Source: Dactylorhiza incarnata (Eukaryota > Streptophyta > Magnoliopsida > Asparagales > Orchidaceae). Taken from it: DNA of 64,000 nt. Location of the stretch: contig JAWHQI010000075.1 in assembly GCA_033032865.1 (NCBI GenBank), positions 3,038,001-3,102,000 on the forward strand. The letters are read 5' to 3'. A program made the translations under genes and the position numbers. Shown here piece by piece: positions 44,861-55,389 of the stretch. Within the stretch, counting starts at the first letter, position 1; each line of letters opens with the position of its first letter. Under the pieces are notes generated by a model that was not told the DNA's origin, made no database searches, and saw only the letters and a list, made by a program, of their open reading frames with translations.

Positions 44861-45987
44861 GCCGACGGCCAGGATTAACCGCACCTGGATCTCCTTCATC
44901 CTTATTTTCTCGGCCACCTAAGAGCCGTCCCGGCCCCCCAGTGCCACCACCACCTTCGTTGAGGTGGTGGCCGGCAATTTGCGGTGGTTGGCCGGCCGGA
45001 GGTGGCCGGAACAGGGGTATGTAGGCGGGATTAAAGCTCCAAAAATGGAGCTCTTGGCCTACCCGATTAGGGACCAATTGGTCCCAATCCTTGCAGGCAA
45101 CCTGATGGGATCTATCCACAGAGAGAGAGAGGAGAAGAATCAGACCTGTGTGGAGCCTTGAAGCTTGCCGATTAGGTGGTCCTCCATGGCCAGCCTCAAG
45201 CTTTTGGGTGCCATGTCAACTCCTGTCTTGGGGGCTCGAATTCTTCAGGTAACGTGGAGAAACTCCTCCTCTCCATCCACTGAAGGAGTTATATGGGTTA
45301 ATTGGGGAGGGGGAAGAGTGTAACTCCTAATTGCCATGAATGGCCATTAATGGCCATTTTCGCCAAGTGAAAACTCCTCAAATTCCCCCTCTATGTGGTC
45401 GGGAATGGCCATTAAACTCCTTCAAATTGATTGGCGAAACTGAATGGAGACATTAGAGGAGGAAATGGTGGTTATTGATCTCCCTAAGCCATGAATGCCA
45501 TTAATCCCTCTCTTTCTCTCTCCTCCATTCTTGGAGAAAATGAGATTTCTCTCTCCTAATCACCATTTACAGAAATTGATTAATAGCTCATGGTATTCAT
45601 CAGTCTCCTAAGCCAATGGGATACTCCAACTAGGCCTAGCCGAAGTGGATTAGGCTTGATTAAGTCAAATAGGTCATTTTGACCCAAATTTAGTATGGAG
45701 TTGACTTTGGTTGATTTGGCCTCTTTGGTTTACCCCAATGGGTCCTTGGTGCTCTAAGGGGACCCCTAAAGGGTTAGGTATGCTATGGTGGGGTCAAAGG
45801 GTCAAGGTGAGGCCCTTAAGTCCAACCCTATGCTTGTTAACTAGAAATTGCTATTTGTAGACCACAGTGGTTTCCTTCTTCTTGGCTAAGGCCAAGTGGT
45901 CTCTTCAAGCTTCCTAGAGTTTCTTCATGACCTAGTCATGACAAAACCACTCTAGGGGTCTAGTTGTTTGGGGGATGTTACACTTGA

Positions 45988-46613
45988 TTAGGCCAAAATA
46001 GTTCATTTTGACCTAAATTTAGGGTGGAGTTGAGTTTGGTCAATTTGACCATTTGGGTTGATCCCAATGGGTGGTTAGTGACCCATTTGCCTCTCATAAT
46101 GGTTAGCAAGGTCTAGGTAGGGCCAATTTGGCAAGGTGGGGGTCAATTGATCCACAATAGGGCAATTTGACCAAAACAGGGCTAGAGTTGACTTTGGTCA
46201 AATTGGTAGAATTGGTGGCCCCATGATGGGGCTTTTTGGTCCATTGGGTTCCTAATATACTGGTAGGGGCAAGGACTATTTGGCATGGTGGAGGCCAATT
46301 GACCCTAATTAGGCTACTTTGACCAATTTAAGGTTAGTGTTGACTTTGGTCAACTTGGTCTCTTTGGTTGACCCCAATGGGTCCTATGTGCTCTAAGGGA
46401 CCCTCCAAATAGTTAGGTGTGCCATAGTGGGGTCAAAGGGTCAAAGTGAGGCCCTGAAGTCCAACCCTAAGCTTCGTAACTGTAATTGCAGACTAAGGTG
46501 CTCTTCCCCTTCAAGCCTAAGGCCAAGTGGTCTCTTCAAGCTTCCTAGGGTTTTGTCATGACCTAGTCATGAAAAAACCACTCTAGGGGTCAAGTTGTTT
46601 GGGGGATGTTACA
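45988..46613 (-). repeat. Element D 3' LTR, right part
   Basis: Continues D's LTR after the C insertion and ends GGGGGATGTTACA. It contains three imperfect ~160-bp units, each with a GTTGA(C/G)TTTGGTCAA core (about 46030, 46190 and 46333) and GACCCCAATGGGTCC, and the near-terminal hairpin with one mismatch. Confidence 0.8.
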
Positions 46614-47721
46614 AATCCCAATAAACAAAAAAAATAATTTCGTCCCCAAAATTCAGGTTAGGCCTGCGGGGCTTCTACCGCAAGTGCTTGAACGTAACAT
46701 CCCTTAAGAATGGAAGTTATTCCTGACTCGAAGAGCACCGACTATCACTGAAACATTGGTTCTAGTGGTTCCAAGGTGTGCTCCTCATGTCCATGCTTTC
46801 TCCACAGGACCTTGGCCAGCATGACCTTCTTTGTATCGCAAGACTCGTACCTCGGTGTCGTCTATCCGGACCAGCTCCAGGTGAATCATTCAATCGGAGG
46901 CTACCGGGCCATATATAGTAGAAATTTGCTCCTCCAGCCGTAGTAGAGCTCTCCTAAAGGACGAGACATGGAAGACATTGTGTAAACCCGTTACCCCCAG
47001 CGGTAGCTCTAATCTATAAGCCAACGGGCCAAACCACTCTAGGATCCTATAGAGCCCTATTTATCTTAGATTGAGCTTCTTCCGCCCACGTACCCACAAG
47101 ACTCCATGCATCAGACGTATATTCAGGGTTACCTATCTCCAACCTGGAACTCTATTGCATGATGCCGAGCATCGTAATACTTGGCCTGCCTGTTCTGGAC
47201 TTCCGCATCCTATCTCGAATCAGTCGCACCTGGGCACTTAAGTCATCCACAAATTCAGAGTCGAGTGCCTTGGGATACTCATCCTGGATCCAAGAAAGTG
47301 GAGTCCTGTGCCTCCGTCCCTCTGAGGGTGGAAAGTTTTGCTGAACGTCAACCAAGAGCCCAGATAAGCCTGGACTGATCTTCACTTTTTGGCTGTAAAC
47401 CGTTCATCCCGATCCGACACGATCGTCCAGGTCAACCTACGATAACGGACAAACTGCTCAACAAATTCCATCAAACACCAACGGGAGCGTCATTTCAACC
47501 CGGGGTGACCCTAGGTACCTTGGTCACTCTATCCTCGATGTTCCAAATAAACTTATGCCCAGAGTGGGGATGTGGTAACCTGTCTATGAAATCCTCAATT
47601 ATATCCTCGAACATCCACTCTAACCTGGGCAGTGACTGTGGTAGTTCTCCAAAGAATTTTGCACTTGGCCTTCATCGTGCATCCCAAACCTATGACGTCT
47701 TTCTTTATTTCAGGAGGCAAC
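46614..47721 (-). pseudogene. Gypsy pol 3' end of element D
   Basis: On the minus strand: integrase start with FIDRLPHPHSGHKFIWNIED near 47610-47530, a linker LDSEFVDDLSAQVRLIRDRM (about 47270-47210), and the C-terminal segment near 46990-46880, followed by the FRGR-like end and the LTR. It is closely similar to C's remnants but covers the stretch C lost to H. Several stops. Interrupted at 47722 by E; the candidate left TSD of E is GCAAC (47717-47721). Confidence 0.8.
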
Positions 47722-47999
47722 TGTTGGGAATATTGCCCTCAATATTCCATTGATTTGAAGAGGCATCACTCACAATGCTAAGTACAAGATGTATTTGATA
47801 AAGCCATATTTTTGTAAGATATATAGGCTCAGGTAACTCAAGAGAAAGGGCCAATCATGCCCTTAAATCAGGAGAAATAAACTCCTAAGAGATGAAGAAT
47901 TGTCTTAGTAGAACTGCTGAGATGAAGGGTCAAATCCGCTGAGACGAGCTCATAATCTCAGCGGATCTGCTGAGACGGGAAAGAAGCAGCACATATCCG

Positions 48000-48290
48000 C
48001 TGAGACTTGACGTGTTCGTCGAACGCAGAACTCAATTCGTCGAACGCAGATATGGGACAGAAGCAAGCGCTGAGACTTGGCATGTTCGTCGAATGTAGAA
48101 TTCAGTTCGTCGAACGCAGAGATGGGACAGAAGCAAGCGTTGAGACTTGGCGTATTCATCGAACACAGAATGGAGTTCGTCGAATGAAGAATGCTGTTCG
48201 TCGAACGAAGAGTTTGGCGAGTTCATCGAACGCAGTTTGGCGAGTTCGTCGAACGCAGAATGCTGTTCGTGGAACGCAGATACTTCTCTG
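48000..48290 (+). repeat. TTCGTCGAACGCAG array in E's LTR
   Basis: About eleven sites, partly in 66-bp units that also contain GGGACAGAAGCAAGCG and TGAGACTTGGC. It lies about 180 bp upstream of the TATA box. Confidence 0.8.
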
Positions 48291-48468
48291 CTGATTGACA
48301 AAATCCGCTGAGAAGAGGAAGCCATCTCAGCCCAACCGCTGAGATAGATTTAAAAGTAATCTCGCGTGTTCTGTTTATGGCGCAAGCTGCAGAAAGATAT
48401 TGTGGGGTCCACCCGTCACTCATATATCTGTCAGAAGGACGACTGAGAGCCGTTGAAGGTCGGGGATG

Positions 48469-48477
48469 TATAAAAGG
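48469..48477 (+). promoter_or_regulatory. TATA box in E's LTR
   Basis: TATAAAAGG, followed about 30 bp on by a plausible start region. Confidence 0.7.
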
Positions 48478-48799
48478 GATAAATTTGGGTTGAGAAAGCA
48501 CTTCTGCTGTCAATCTTTCTCTCGAGGACACAAAGAAGCGGAAGCGTACTGTTCCATTGTCGGCAGCCAAGAACTGTGCCAACACAAGGCTGCAAGGAAG
48601 AGATAGCTCTTCTTGATTCATTTCAATATAGAGTAGTAGATCCAGTCCATCATCTGAAGTGCTGATCAAGAAGAACAAGATGGAGCTGAACATCGGCTCC
48701 CTGGTTCAAGTCTGCAACAACGGCTGAAAAGAAGAAGAAGAACAGGCTTGATCTTTTCTTCTTCCATTCTGTAAACCTCATTATATCTTTTGTAGGAAC

Positions 48800-49110
48800 C
48801 TTTGTGTTCTGAGTTGTAGGGCTTTACTGCCTGAGTTTGTAGGGCTGAAGGCCTGAGCTTGTATGGCTGTTTAGCCTGAGTTGTAGGGCATTATTGCCTG
48901 AGCAGTAGGAGGAGGATTCCTCTGAGGTAGGACCTGGAAGGGGTACTCTGAGTTGTAGGAGGTGGATTCCTCTGAGGTAGGGTTGTTTGGGCCTGAGATT
49001 GTAGGACCTGTTGTGGTCTGAGTTGTAGGATCTGTGGCTGATCTAAGGTAGGGCTGCTGAGCCTGAGGTAGGGTTTGGGAAAACCTGAGAGATCCTGAGA
49101 GATCTGTGCT
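48800..49110 (+). repeat. GAGTTGTAGG-type tandem units in E's R/U5
   Basis: At least ten variants of CCTGAGTTGTAGGGC, CTCTGAGGTAGG and similar, 20-35 bp apart. F has the related TCTCCGAGTTGTAGGAG units at the same place (55390-55590). Confidence 0.7.
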
Positions 49111-49318
49111 GTAAGCTCTTGGAGCTGAGTTTGGAGGAGTTAGCCCTGTCTAACACACTGTTAGAACCACTATAAACACTTGTGTGTTTTCTGGGTGTGC
49201 TTGATTTCTTGCTTAGAATAATTTTAAATATCTATATCAAATAAGTAGAACTCAAAAGACCTATTCACCCCCCCCCCCTCTAGGTGAACTATATCATATA
49301 CCTATATAATCTTTCAAG

Positions 49319-49330
49319 TGGTATCAGAGA
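49319..49330 (+). other. Primer binding site of copia E (initiator Met)
   Basis: TGGTATCAGAGA two bases after the LTR. Confidence 0.85.
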
Positions 49331-49397
49331 TAGGTTGGTCATAAAGGGCTTAACTGCCTAACCAGATCCTACATAGGTATTATTAAATCTGAATCCA

Positions 49398-50332
49398 ATG
49401 GATTCAAGTGGAGTTCATAGGAAATGAGTTCAATGAAGCCCCCTATATGAAAAAAGGAAACCTTTGGTATCTGGAAACAAAGGGTTAGGTTGTTCATGGA
49501 AGCTTCAGACCCTAGAATCTATATCACTGTTCAGCAAGGCCCCTTCATTATCACAAAGCCCTCCACCATTGATCCTACTAGGCCGGTAGGCAAGCTTTAC
49601 ACTGAAATGACAAGGGATGAGATATCATTGGCTACAATGGATAAAAGGGCTCAAAATATCATTGTCAATGCTATTGATGATTCAACTTTCCAAAACTTGG
49701 TGCACTGTGATACTGCAAAGGAGATGTGGGATACATTGATTGTGTACATGGAAGGGACTGGGTAAGTGAGGAATGATAGGAAATCCCTCCTCAATCAGGA
49801 GTATGAAGCCATTAGGCAACAAAATCAGGAATGCATAGCTGACTGCAATGAAAGATTTTTCAGAATAGTTAATGAGTTGAGGTCCTATGAAAGGATCTTC
49901 ACTCATTATGAGTTGAATGATAAATTCATAAGATCTCTAACTAGAGACTGGGATACCAAACTTTGTGCCATCGGGGAAGTGGCAAAGCTGAGTGAAACTC
50001 CTCCTCATACTCTGTTTGGAAAGTTGCTCTCATATGAGATGCAACTATCTTCTAGAAAGGAAGAGGACACCTCCTCCAGACCTCATGCTAGGGATAAGTC
50101 TATGGCCCTCAAGGCTGAAGGGTCCAAGAAGAGCAAGACAAGAATTCCTACCCCTCCAAGAAGGGTTGCTGACTCAGACAATTCAGATCACTGCTCAACT
50201 GAAAACAGCTCCTCTGATGAGGAATTTGCTACCTTCTCAAGGCAATTCAAAAGGATGATGAGAAGGAAGCAGTGGAAGAATAAGCTTTCCTCCTCCTCAC
50301 ATCCTAGGAAGGATTCAAGCAGGGATGACTAG
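49398..50332 (+). pseudogene. Gag of copia E, broken
   Basis: UBN2-type Gag like F's (55894). The region around 49398-49490 is frameshifted. 49490-49762 reads FMEASDPRIYITVQQGP through WDTLIVYMEGTG, then TAA at 49763-49765, then the same frame continues (MRNDRKSLLNQEYEAI onward) to 50332. It ends in a basic Ser-rich tail. The zinc knuckle that F still shows at 56889-56930 is missing here, because the sequence jumps from the Gag tail to a position just before the GAG-pre-integrase domain. Confidence 0.85.
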
Positions 50333-53300
50333 CACCAAGGGTTTACTGCAGGAATACAAAGCAGTGAAGAATGGACCCAAAGTCATCTATGGGGGTTCAG
50401 AAAAGGGAGTCACTAGAGGTTATGGTATGATCACAAATGGCATAGTCTCCATCACTAAATTGGCCTATGTTGAAGGGTTGCAACACAACCTTGTTAGCAT
50501 AAGCCAACTGTGTGATCTTGGCTATGTCATTGAATTCCACAATGATAAGTGCCTAATCAAAAAGTCTAATGACTTGGAAACCATACTCTCAGGCACTAGG
50601 AGTGGAAATGTTTATTGTTTAGATTTTATTTGCAAATCATCTTCCTCTCCTGTGTGTCTTGTGGCAAATGAGAGTGAGTCTCTATGTGTTCAATGGCACA
50701 AGAGACTTGCCCACATCAACTATAAGACAATGCATAGACTATTCTCTAAGAACTTGGTTAGAAATAGTCCTAATTTAAAATGTGTTAAAAATGGCCCATG
50801 TCATGCTTGCCAAATGGGCAAGCAAACAAGGGCCACTTTTAAAAGTATAGGCTCCAAAGACACTAAGAGATACCTTTATTTATTGCACATGGACTAGTTT
50901 GGTCCTATGGCAAGTTAGAGCTTAGGAGGGAAGCTTTATACCTTAGTGATTGTTGATGATCACTCAAGATATACATGGGTATTTTTCCTTAAAAAGAAAT
51001 CTAATACTCTAAATGTCTTTATAAGCCATGTCAAGGCCATTCAGAATGATTTGCAATGTTCTGTGGTCAGAACTAGGTCTGACCATGGCACAAAGTTTCA
51101 ATCTGAATCCATGATAAGGTTCTGTCAAGAACTAGGTATCATCTAAGAATTTTCCTCCCGAAGGACCCCACAACAAAATGGGGTGGCTGAGAGGAGGAAT
51201 AGAACATTGATAGAAACTGGGAGAACATTGCTTTGTGACTCTTCACTCCCAGAATATTTCTGGGCTGAAATAGTCAATACTGCCTGTTATGTTCTCAATA
51301 TAGCTTCCATCAATAAAGTTCATGGAATTACCCCCTATGAGATTCTGAAAGGCAAACAACCAACAATTTCATATTTTAGGATCTTTGGATCTAAATGCTA
51401 CATCTTAAATAATGGAAAATCTCAATAAATCAAGTTTGCTGAAAAATACTACTTGGGGGTTCTTGTTGGCCATAGCTAATATAGTAGAGCCTATAGAGTA
51501 TATAACAAGAAAACCCATGTTGTTGAAGAGTCCATGCATGTGGTGTTTGATGAGACCAGCCGAATTTATAAGGGCTGGTCCAATTCTTCTATTTTGATAG
51601 GAAGTGAAAGGGCCATGGATGAACTATCTATACAAGAATCATCCAGCAATAGTAAAGCACATACTGATGCAGAAATTCCAGAAGAAGTAGAGGAGCAGGA
51701 TGCTGAAGAAGCTACTGACCCAGTGGAAGAAATTCAACATGTAGAGGAGAGACTGCCTGTAGCTACAAGACATCTATGGGATCATCCCTTGGATCAGATT
51801 ATTGGGAATATTCACCAAGGTGTGACAACTAGGAGCAGGGCTCACAATGAGGACTTGTTCCTCAGTTTCCTATCACAAGTAGAGCCTAAGAAGTTTGAAG
51901 AGGCCAACTTGGATCCATTCTGGATTCAGGCAATGCAGGAAGAACTTTTGCAATTCAAGAGATGCAAAGTATGGAAGTTGTTGCCAAGACCACAGGGACA
52001 CAACATCATTGGCACCAAATGGATCTTCAGAAACAAGATGGAAGAAAATAGGGAAATCATCAAGAACAAGGCAAGGCTTATTGCAAAGGGGTAAAGGCAA
52101 GAGGAAGGAATAGACTTTGACCAAACCTTTGCCCCAGTTGCAAGGTTGGAGGCCATAAGGCTATTCCTTGCATATGCAGCCCATAAAGGACTCAAAGTGT
52201 ACCAGATGGATGTCAAGTCAGCATTCCTAAATGGAAATCTGAAAGAGGAAGTATATGTAGAGCAACCATCAGGTTTTGTCCATCCTACTCTTACATCTCA
52301 TGTTTATCTACTTAGGAAAGCTCTATACGGTCTTAAGCAAGCCCCAGGGCTTGGTATGAGACATTGTCCAGTTTTCTCCTCAAGAACAAGTTCTTGAGGT
52401 GAAAGATAAATAGCATATTGTTTCTTAGGGAAACAAGGGGCAAGTGTCTTCTAGTCCAAATCTATGTTGATAACATAATATTTGGGTCTACTGATGACAA
52501 CCTCTATAAGAGATTTGCTAATCTAATGCAGGGGGAGTTTGAGATGAGCAGTATGGGTGAACTTAAATATTTCCTTGGGATCCAAATGAAATAGTCTGAT
52601 GATGGAATATTCATTTCCCAGACTAAGTACACCAAGGAGCTCATCAAGAAATTTGGGATGGAGTCAGCCTCCACCATGAGAACACCCATGGGATCTAATG
52701 TTTCACTAGACAAGGATGAAAAGGGGAAGGCCTTTGATGAATCCATGTACAGGTGTATCATTGGATCCTTGTTGTACTTGACTGTTAGTAGGCCAGACAT
52801 TATGTATTCTAGATGTGTTTATGCTAGGTATCATGCTTGTCCTAAGGAATCTCACTACACCTCTGTCAAGAGGATCTTGAGATACCTCAAGGGCAGCCTA
52901 AATCTTGGCCTTTGGTACCCTAGGAACAATGACTTTGAACTGATAGGATATTCAGATGCAGATTTTGCAGGATGCAAAGAAGACAGGAAAAGCACAAGTG
53001 GCACTTGTCAATTCCATGGGAGGTGGCTGATCTCTTGGAGCAGCAGAAAGCAAACCAGTGTGGCCATATCCACAACTGAGTCATAGTACATTGCTGCAGG
53101 CAGCTGTTGTGCTCAATATCTGTGGATCCAACATCAATTGGAGGATTACAACATCAAGGTAAGTCAATCTCCCCTGCTGTGTGACTCATCCAGTGCTATT
53201 CTATTGCCAAAAATCCTGTCTCCCATAGCAGGACCAAGCACATAGAAATTAGGTACCATTTTATTAGAGAGCATGTAGAGTGTGAAGATATCAAACTTGA

Positions 53301-53408
53301 ATATGTCCCCACAGACAATCAAGTAGCTAATATCTTCACCAAGACACTGGATGAGGCCAAGTTCAATTCTTTCAAAATTGACTTAGGAATGTTGAATTTA
53401 GAATGAGT
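50333..53408 (+). pseudogene. Pol of copia E (protease lost; integrase, RT, RNase H broken)
   Basis: One main frame from about 50340: GAG-pre-integrase (WHKRLAHINYKT, CHACQMGKQTRA), integrase core (IVDDHSRYTWVFF, RTRSDHGTKF, NGVAERRNRTL), then RT ([27 protein letters not shown]). A frameshift near 52360-52400 leads to RT/RNase H in another frame (YFLGIQM, GYSDADFAGCKEDRKSTSG). Stops occur near 50895, 50925, 51144, 51426, 52092, 52592 and 53084. No aspartic protease DTG/DSG is present. The former C-terminus reaches about 53408. The piece cannot give a working enzyme. Confidence 0.85.
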
Positions 53409-54228
53409 TCACTCATGAATCAATATCCACTGTTAAAATGCTTATGTTCTCATCTGAACAATTCTCACAATATAAACTATTATGCTAAATTGAAATCTGA
53501 ATTGATCAACTTTACAGTAGGCATAGTCCACATGATAGGGTAGATAAGCTCCCTAAAATGTTAAATTCTTTGAATTCAGGGTGAGACCCATCTCAGCTGA
53601 TCAGCTGAGACAACCAAACAGTCTCAGTGGATAAGTATCCAAAACAAACTAAAGCAGACTAAGGGCTCAGCTGGGAAAAATCTGGGTTCGACGAACTCCT
53701 TCCTGGGTTCGACGAACTCTTTCCTGAGTTCGACGAACGTCGACTTTGAGTTCGACGAACTCAACATTATGACATAAGCATAAGTAACACTTATAATCAT
53801 AAGATCAATAGAAATGCTCCAAATGGGGGGGGGGAGCTAGAAAGGGTTATTCAAAATGAACAAGAACAACTAATAAAGCTAACAGCTCTCACATTGAGGG
53901 GGAGCAAGTCCTTGCTCAGGTTGAGGGGGAGATGGCCAATGCTGCCTCCCAATCCCTAAAAGGAAAAAATAATTGAAGAAATCAGAAAGGGGGCGATGGC
54001 CAATGCTAAGACCAACTCAGGGTCAGCTTTGAGTATAAGGATTGTCCTCCGAGTTAGTCAAAGCTTAATACAAACAATCATGAGTTTTAAATAGAATGCT
54101 TAAACAATCTTATCTTCTAGAAGCAATGTTATCATGAATGCTATATAGATCATTTTCATGATATGTTTTTGTTTGGCTATGTACCTTAGTATTGGGAATG
54201 TTCTGCCTTCTTCAAATAGGGGGAGATT
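53409..54228 (+). other. 3' non-coding region of copia E with LTR-like motifs and G-runs
   Basis: 53580-53640 has CTCAGCTGATCAGCTGAGAC and TCTCAGTGGATA, and 53690-53765 has five GTTCGACGAAC(TC) sites; both motif types also occur in E's LTR. Then several polypurine-like tracts (53825-53836, 53895-53905, 53922-53932, 53988-53994) precede the last one, AGGGGGAGAT, next to the LTR at 54229. No gene. Confidence 0.75.
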
Positions 54229-54242
54229 GTCGGGAATATTGC
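54229..54242 (+). repeat. Start of copia E's 3' LTR, cut by F
   Basis: TGTCGGGAATATTG matches the first 14 bases of the 5' LTR with one change, then F begins. The rest lies right of the window. Confidence 0.7.
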
Positions 54243-54569
54243 TGTTGGAAATTGCATTCACAATTACCTTGATTTGTGAGAAGTCACCCTTAAACTAAGA
54301 TTGAATTGCTTTTGTATTTGATATGCTTTTCTAGTATTGTCTTGCAGATTATCATGAGTAAGTGTAAGCCAATGTCAGGTCACAATGGGTCTGCAAACAC
54401 AGTTTCATAGTATGTAATTCCTCATTTTATGAAACATGGTGATGACTCATATGTGATCTCTCTATTGAGATACACTTCATTTTCAAGACTATTGAAGACC
54501 TTGGAGTGCAGCTGCAGCAAGTGGTCTAGAAAAGATAAGGAGCAAAAGAAAATAATTTTTCTAAGGGGA

Positions 54570-54935
54570 TGTCTCGAGAGATCGAGCTTGTCTCGAGAAG
54601 TCAAGGCTTGTCTCGAGATGCAGGCTCTGCTCTTTTCGGAAACTCTATCTGGATGTCTCGAGAGATCAACCATGTCTCGAGATCTACTGGACCGAGAGAT
54701 TTCCTTTGTCTCGAGAGATCCTGCCTTACTCGAGTCTGCAATCTTTTGATCTCTTATTCTCAGTTCTCGAGAGATAGATTTCTGATGTCTCGAGATTTTT
54801 GGTATGTCTCGAGAGCTATTCCTTATGTCTCGAGAGATCCATTTTTCCCGAGACATTGGTCTGATGATTTCTCCTCCTTCTGTTCTCGAGAGATACTCCT
54901 CATGTCTCGAGAAATCCCATTTGTCTCGAGACATC
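54570..54935 (+). repeat. TGTCTCGAGA array in F's LTR
   Basis: Thirteen TCTCGAGA palindromes in about 360 bp (54572, 54591, 54611, 54656, 54675, 54709, 54764, 54787, 54807, 54827, 54885, 54905, 54924). Eleven are preceded by TG, making TGTCTC, the auxin response element core. Confidence 0.85.
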
Positions 54936-55052
54936 TGTCTAAATTTTGGTTTTCTCTGTTCTCTGTTCTTGACGACCCGTGATCGCTCATTTCCGATCCT
55001 AACGGCTTTCTTGAGAGCATTTAAGGCTGGTTTATACATTAATTGCCATTCT

Positions 55053-55063
55053 CTATATATATA
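55053..55063 (+). promoter_or_regulatory. TATA box in F's LTR
   Basis: CTATATATATA about 120 bp downstream of the palindrome array. Confidence 0.65.
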
Positions 55064-55389
55064 GGATTGGTTTTGGGGTTTCAAAACAAGTTCTCTAATC
55101 GTTCAAGCCCTAATTCTCTTTCCCGATCTAGAAGAACGAGAAAAGCGCCGCCTCGCCGTCGCCTACGTTTGGAGATCGATCTTCTCATAGGATTTGTCGA
55201 TCTCATTCAGGGAAGATTCGATTGATCCAAGGTCTGATTCTACAACCTCTATTGGATCGTTTCGGATTGCAAAGGTCAGATTTGAAGGATCTTAGTTCTT
55301 CCTCACCGTTCTCTAAAGCCATTCAAGAAGAAGGAAGAATACACCTCTATCTTTCAGATCTGGTATTGTTTTGTTCAAAACTTTTATCA

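Larger units (their letters stand above)
11276..45982 (-). mobile_element. Element C: gypsy with giant LTRs, nested in D
   Basis: Complete boundaries: 3' LTR 11276-16676, interior 16677-17151 and 37447-39471 (split by H), and 5' LTR 39472-45982, which includes solo LTR K. The TSD is CTTGA on both sides. Primer site of the initiator-Met type at 39457-39468. The interior is only about 2.5 kb once H is removed and keeps just the integrase and its C-terminal region, so the copy is deleted and cannot move by itself. Without K and the 3' duplication the two LTRs are nearly equal (about 5.04 kb). Confidence 0.9.
39472..45982 (-). repeat. Element C 5' LTR (6511 bp including solo LTR K)
   Basis: From CGTAAGAACCC (first base mutated from T) to GGATGTTACA, followed by TSD CTTGA. 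It contains the structured repeat (40885-40975), the TTCGACGAA array (42847-43310) and K (43404-44860). Other stretches align with C's 3' LTR and contain no gene. Confidence 0.9.
7104..47721 (-). mobile_element. Element D: gypsy with ~5-kb LTRs (partial, contains C)
   Basis: Minus-strand element inserted in B's integrase. Its left (3') LTR is 7104-11275 plus 45988-46613. Its pol 3' end is 46614-47721, where copia E interrupts it; the rest lies right of the window. The element belongs to the same family as C, which is inserted in its LTR. Confidence 0.8.
47722..49316 (+). repeat. 5' LTR of copia E (1595 bp)
   Basis: TGTTGGGAATATTG to ATAATCTTTCA. It has a block of CCGCTGAGA / TCTCAGCGG sites (47930-48010), the TTCGTCGAACGCAG array in ~66-bp units (48000-48290), TATAAAAGG at 48469, and degenerate CTGAGTTGTAGG(G/A) units (48800-49110). 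Near the end it carries a C12 run before CTAGGTGAAC. Confidence 0.85.
47722..54242 (+). mobile_element. Copia E: SIRE-like, degenerate
   Basis: 5' LTR, initiator-Met primer site (49319-49330), broken gag and pol, a long 3' non-coding region with several G-runs, and the first 14 bp of its 3' LTR (54229-54242), where copia F interrupts. The RNase H ending and the long 3' region fit the SIRE/Maximus lineage. Confidence 0.85.

Noticed and set aside
43747..45119. Several 60-208 codon frames in and around solo LTR K
   Set aside because: The longest one crosses the border between K and C's LTR, so it cannot be an inherited gene.
48223..48693. 156-codon minus frame in E's LTR
   Set aside because: Antisense to the promoter and leader of E; its N-terminal part is low-complexity and the C-terminal part reads the TTCGTCGAA repeats.
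54422..55084. 220-codon minus frame rich in Ser, Arg and Glu
   Set aside because: Produced by the TCTCGAGA palindrome array, which reads open on both strands; it lies in F's U3/R.
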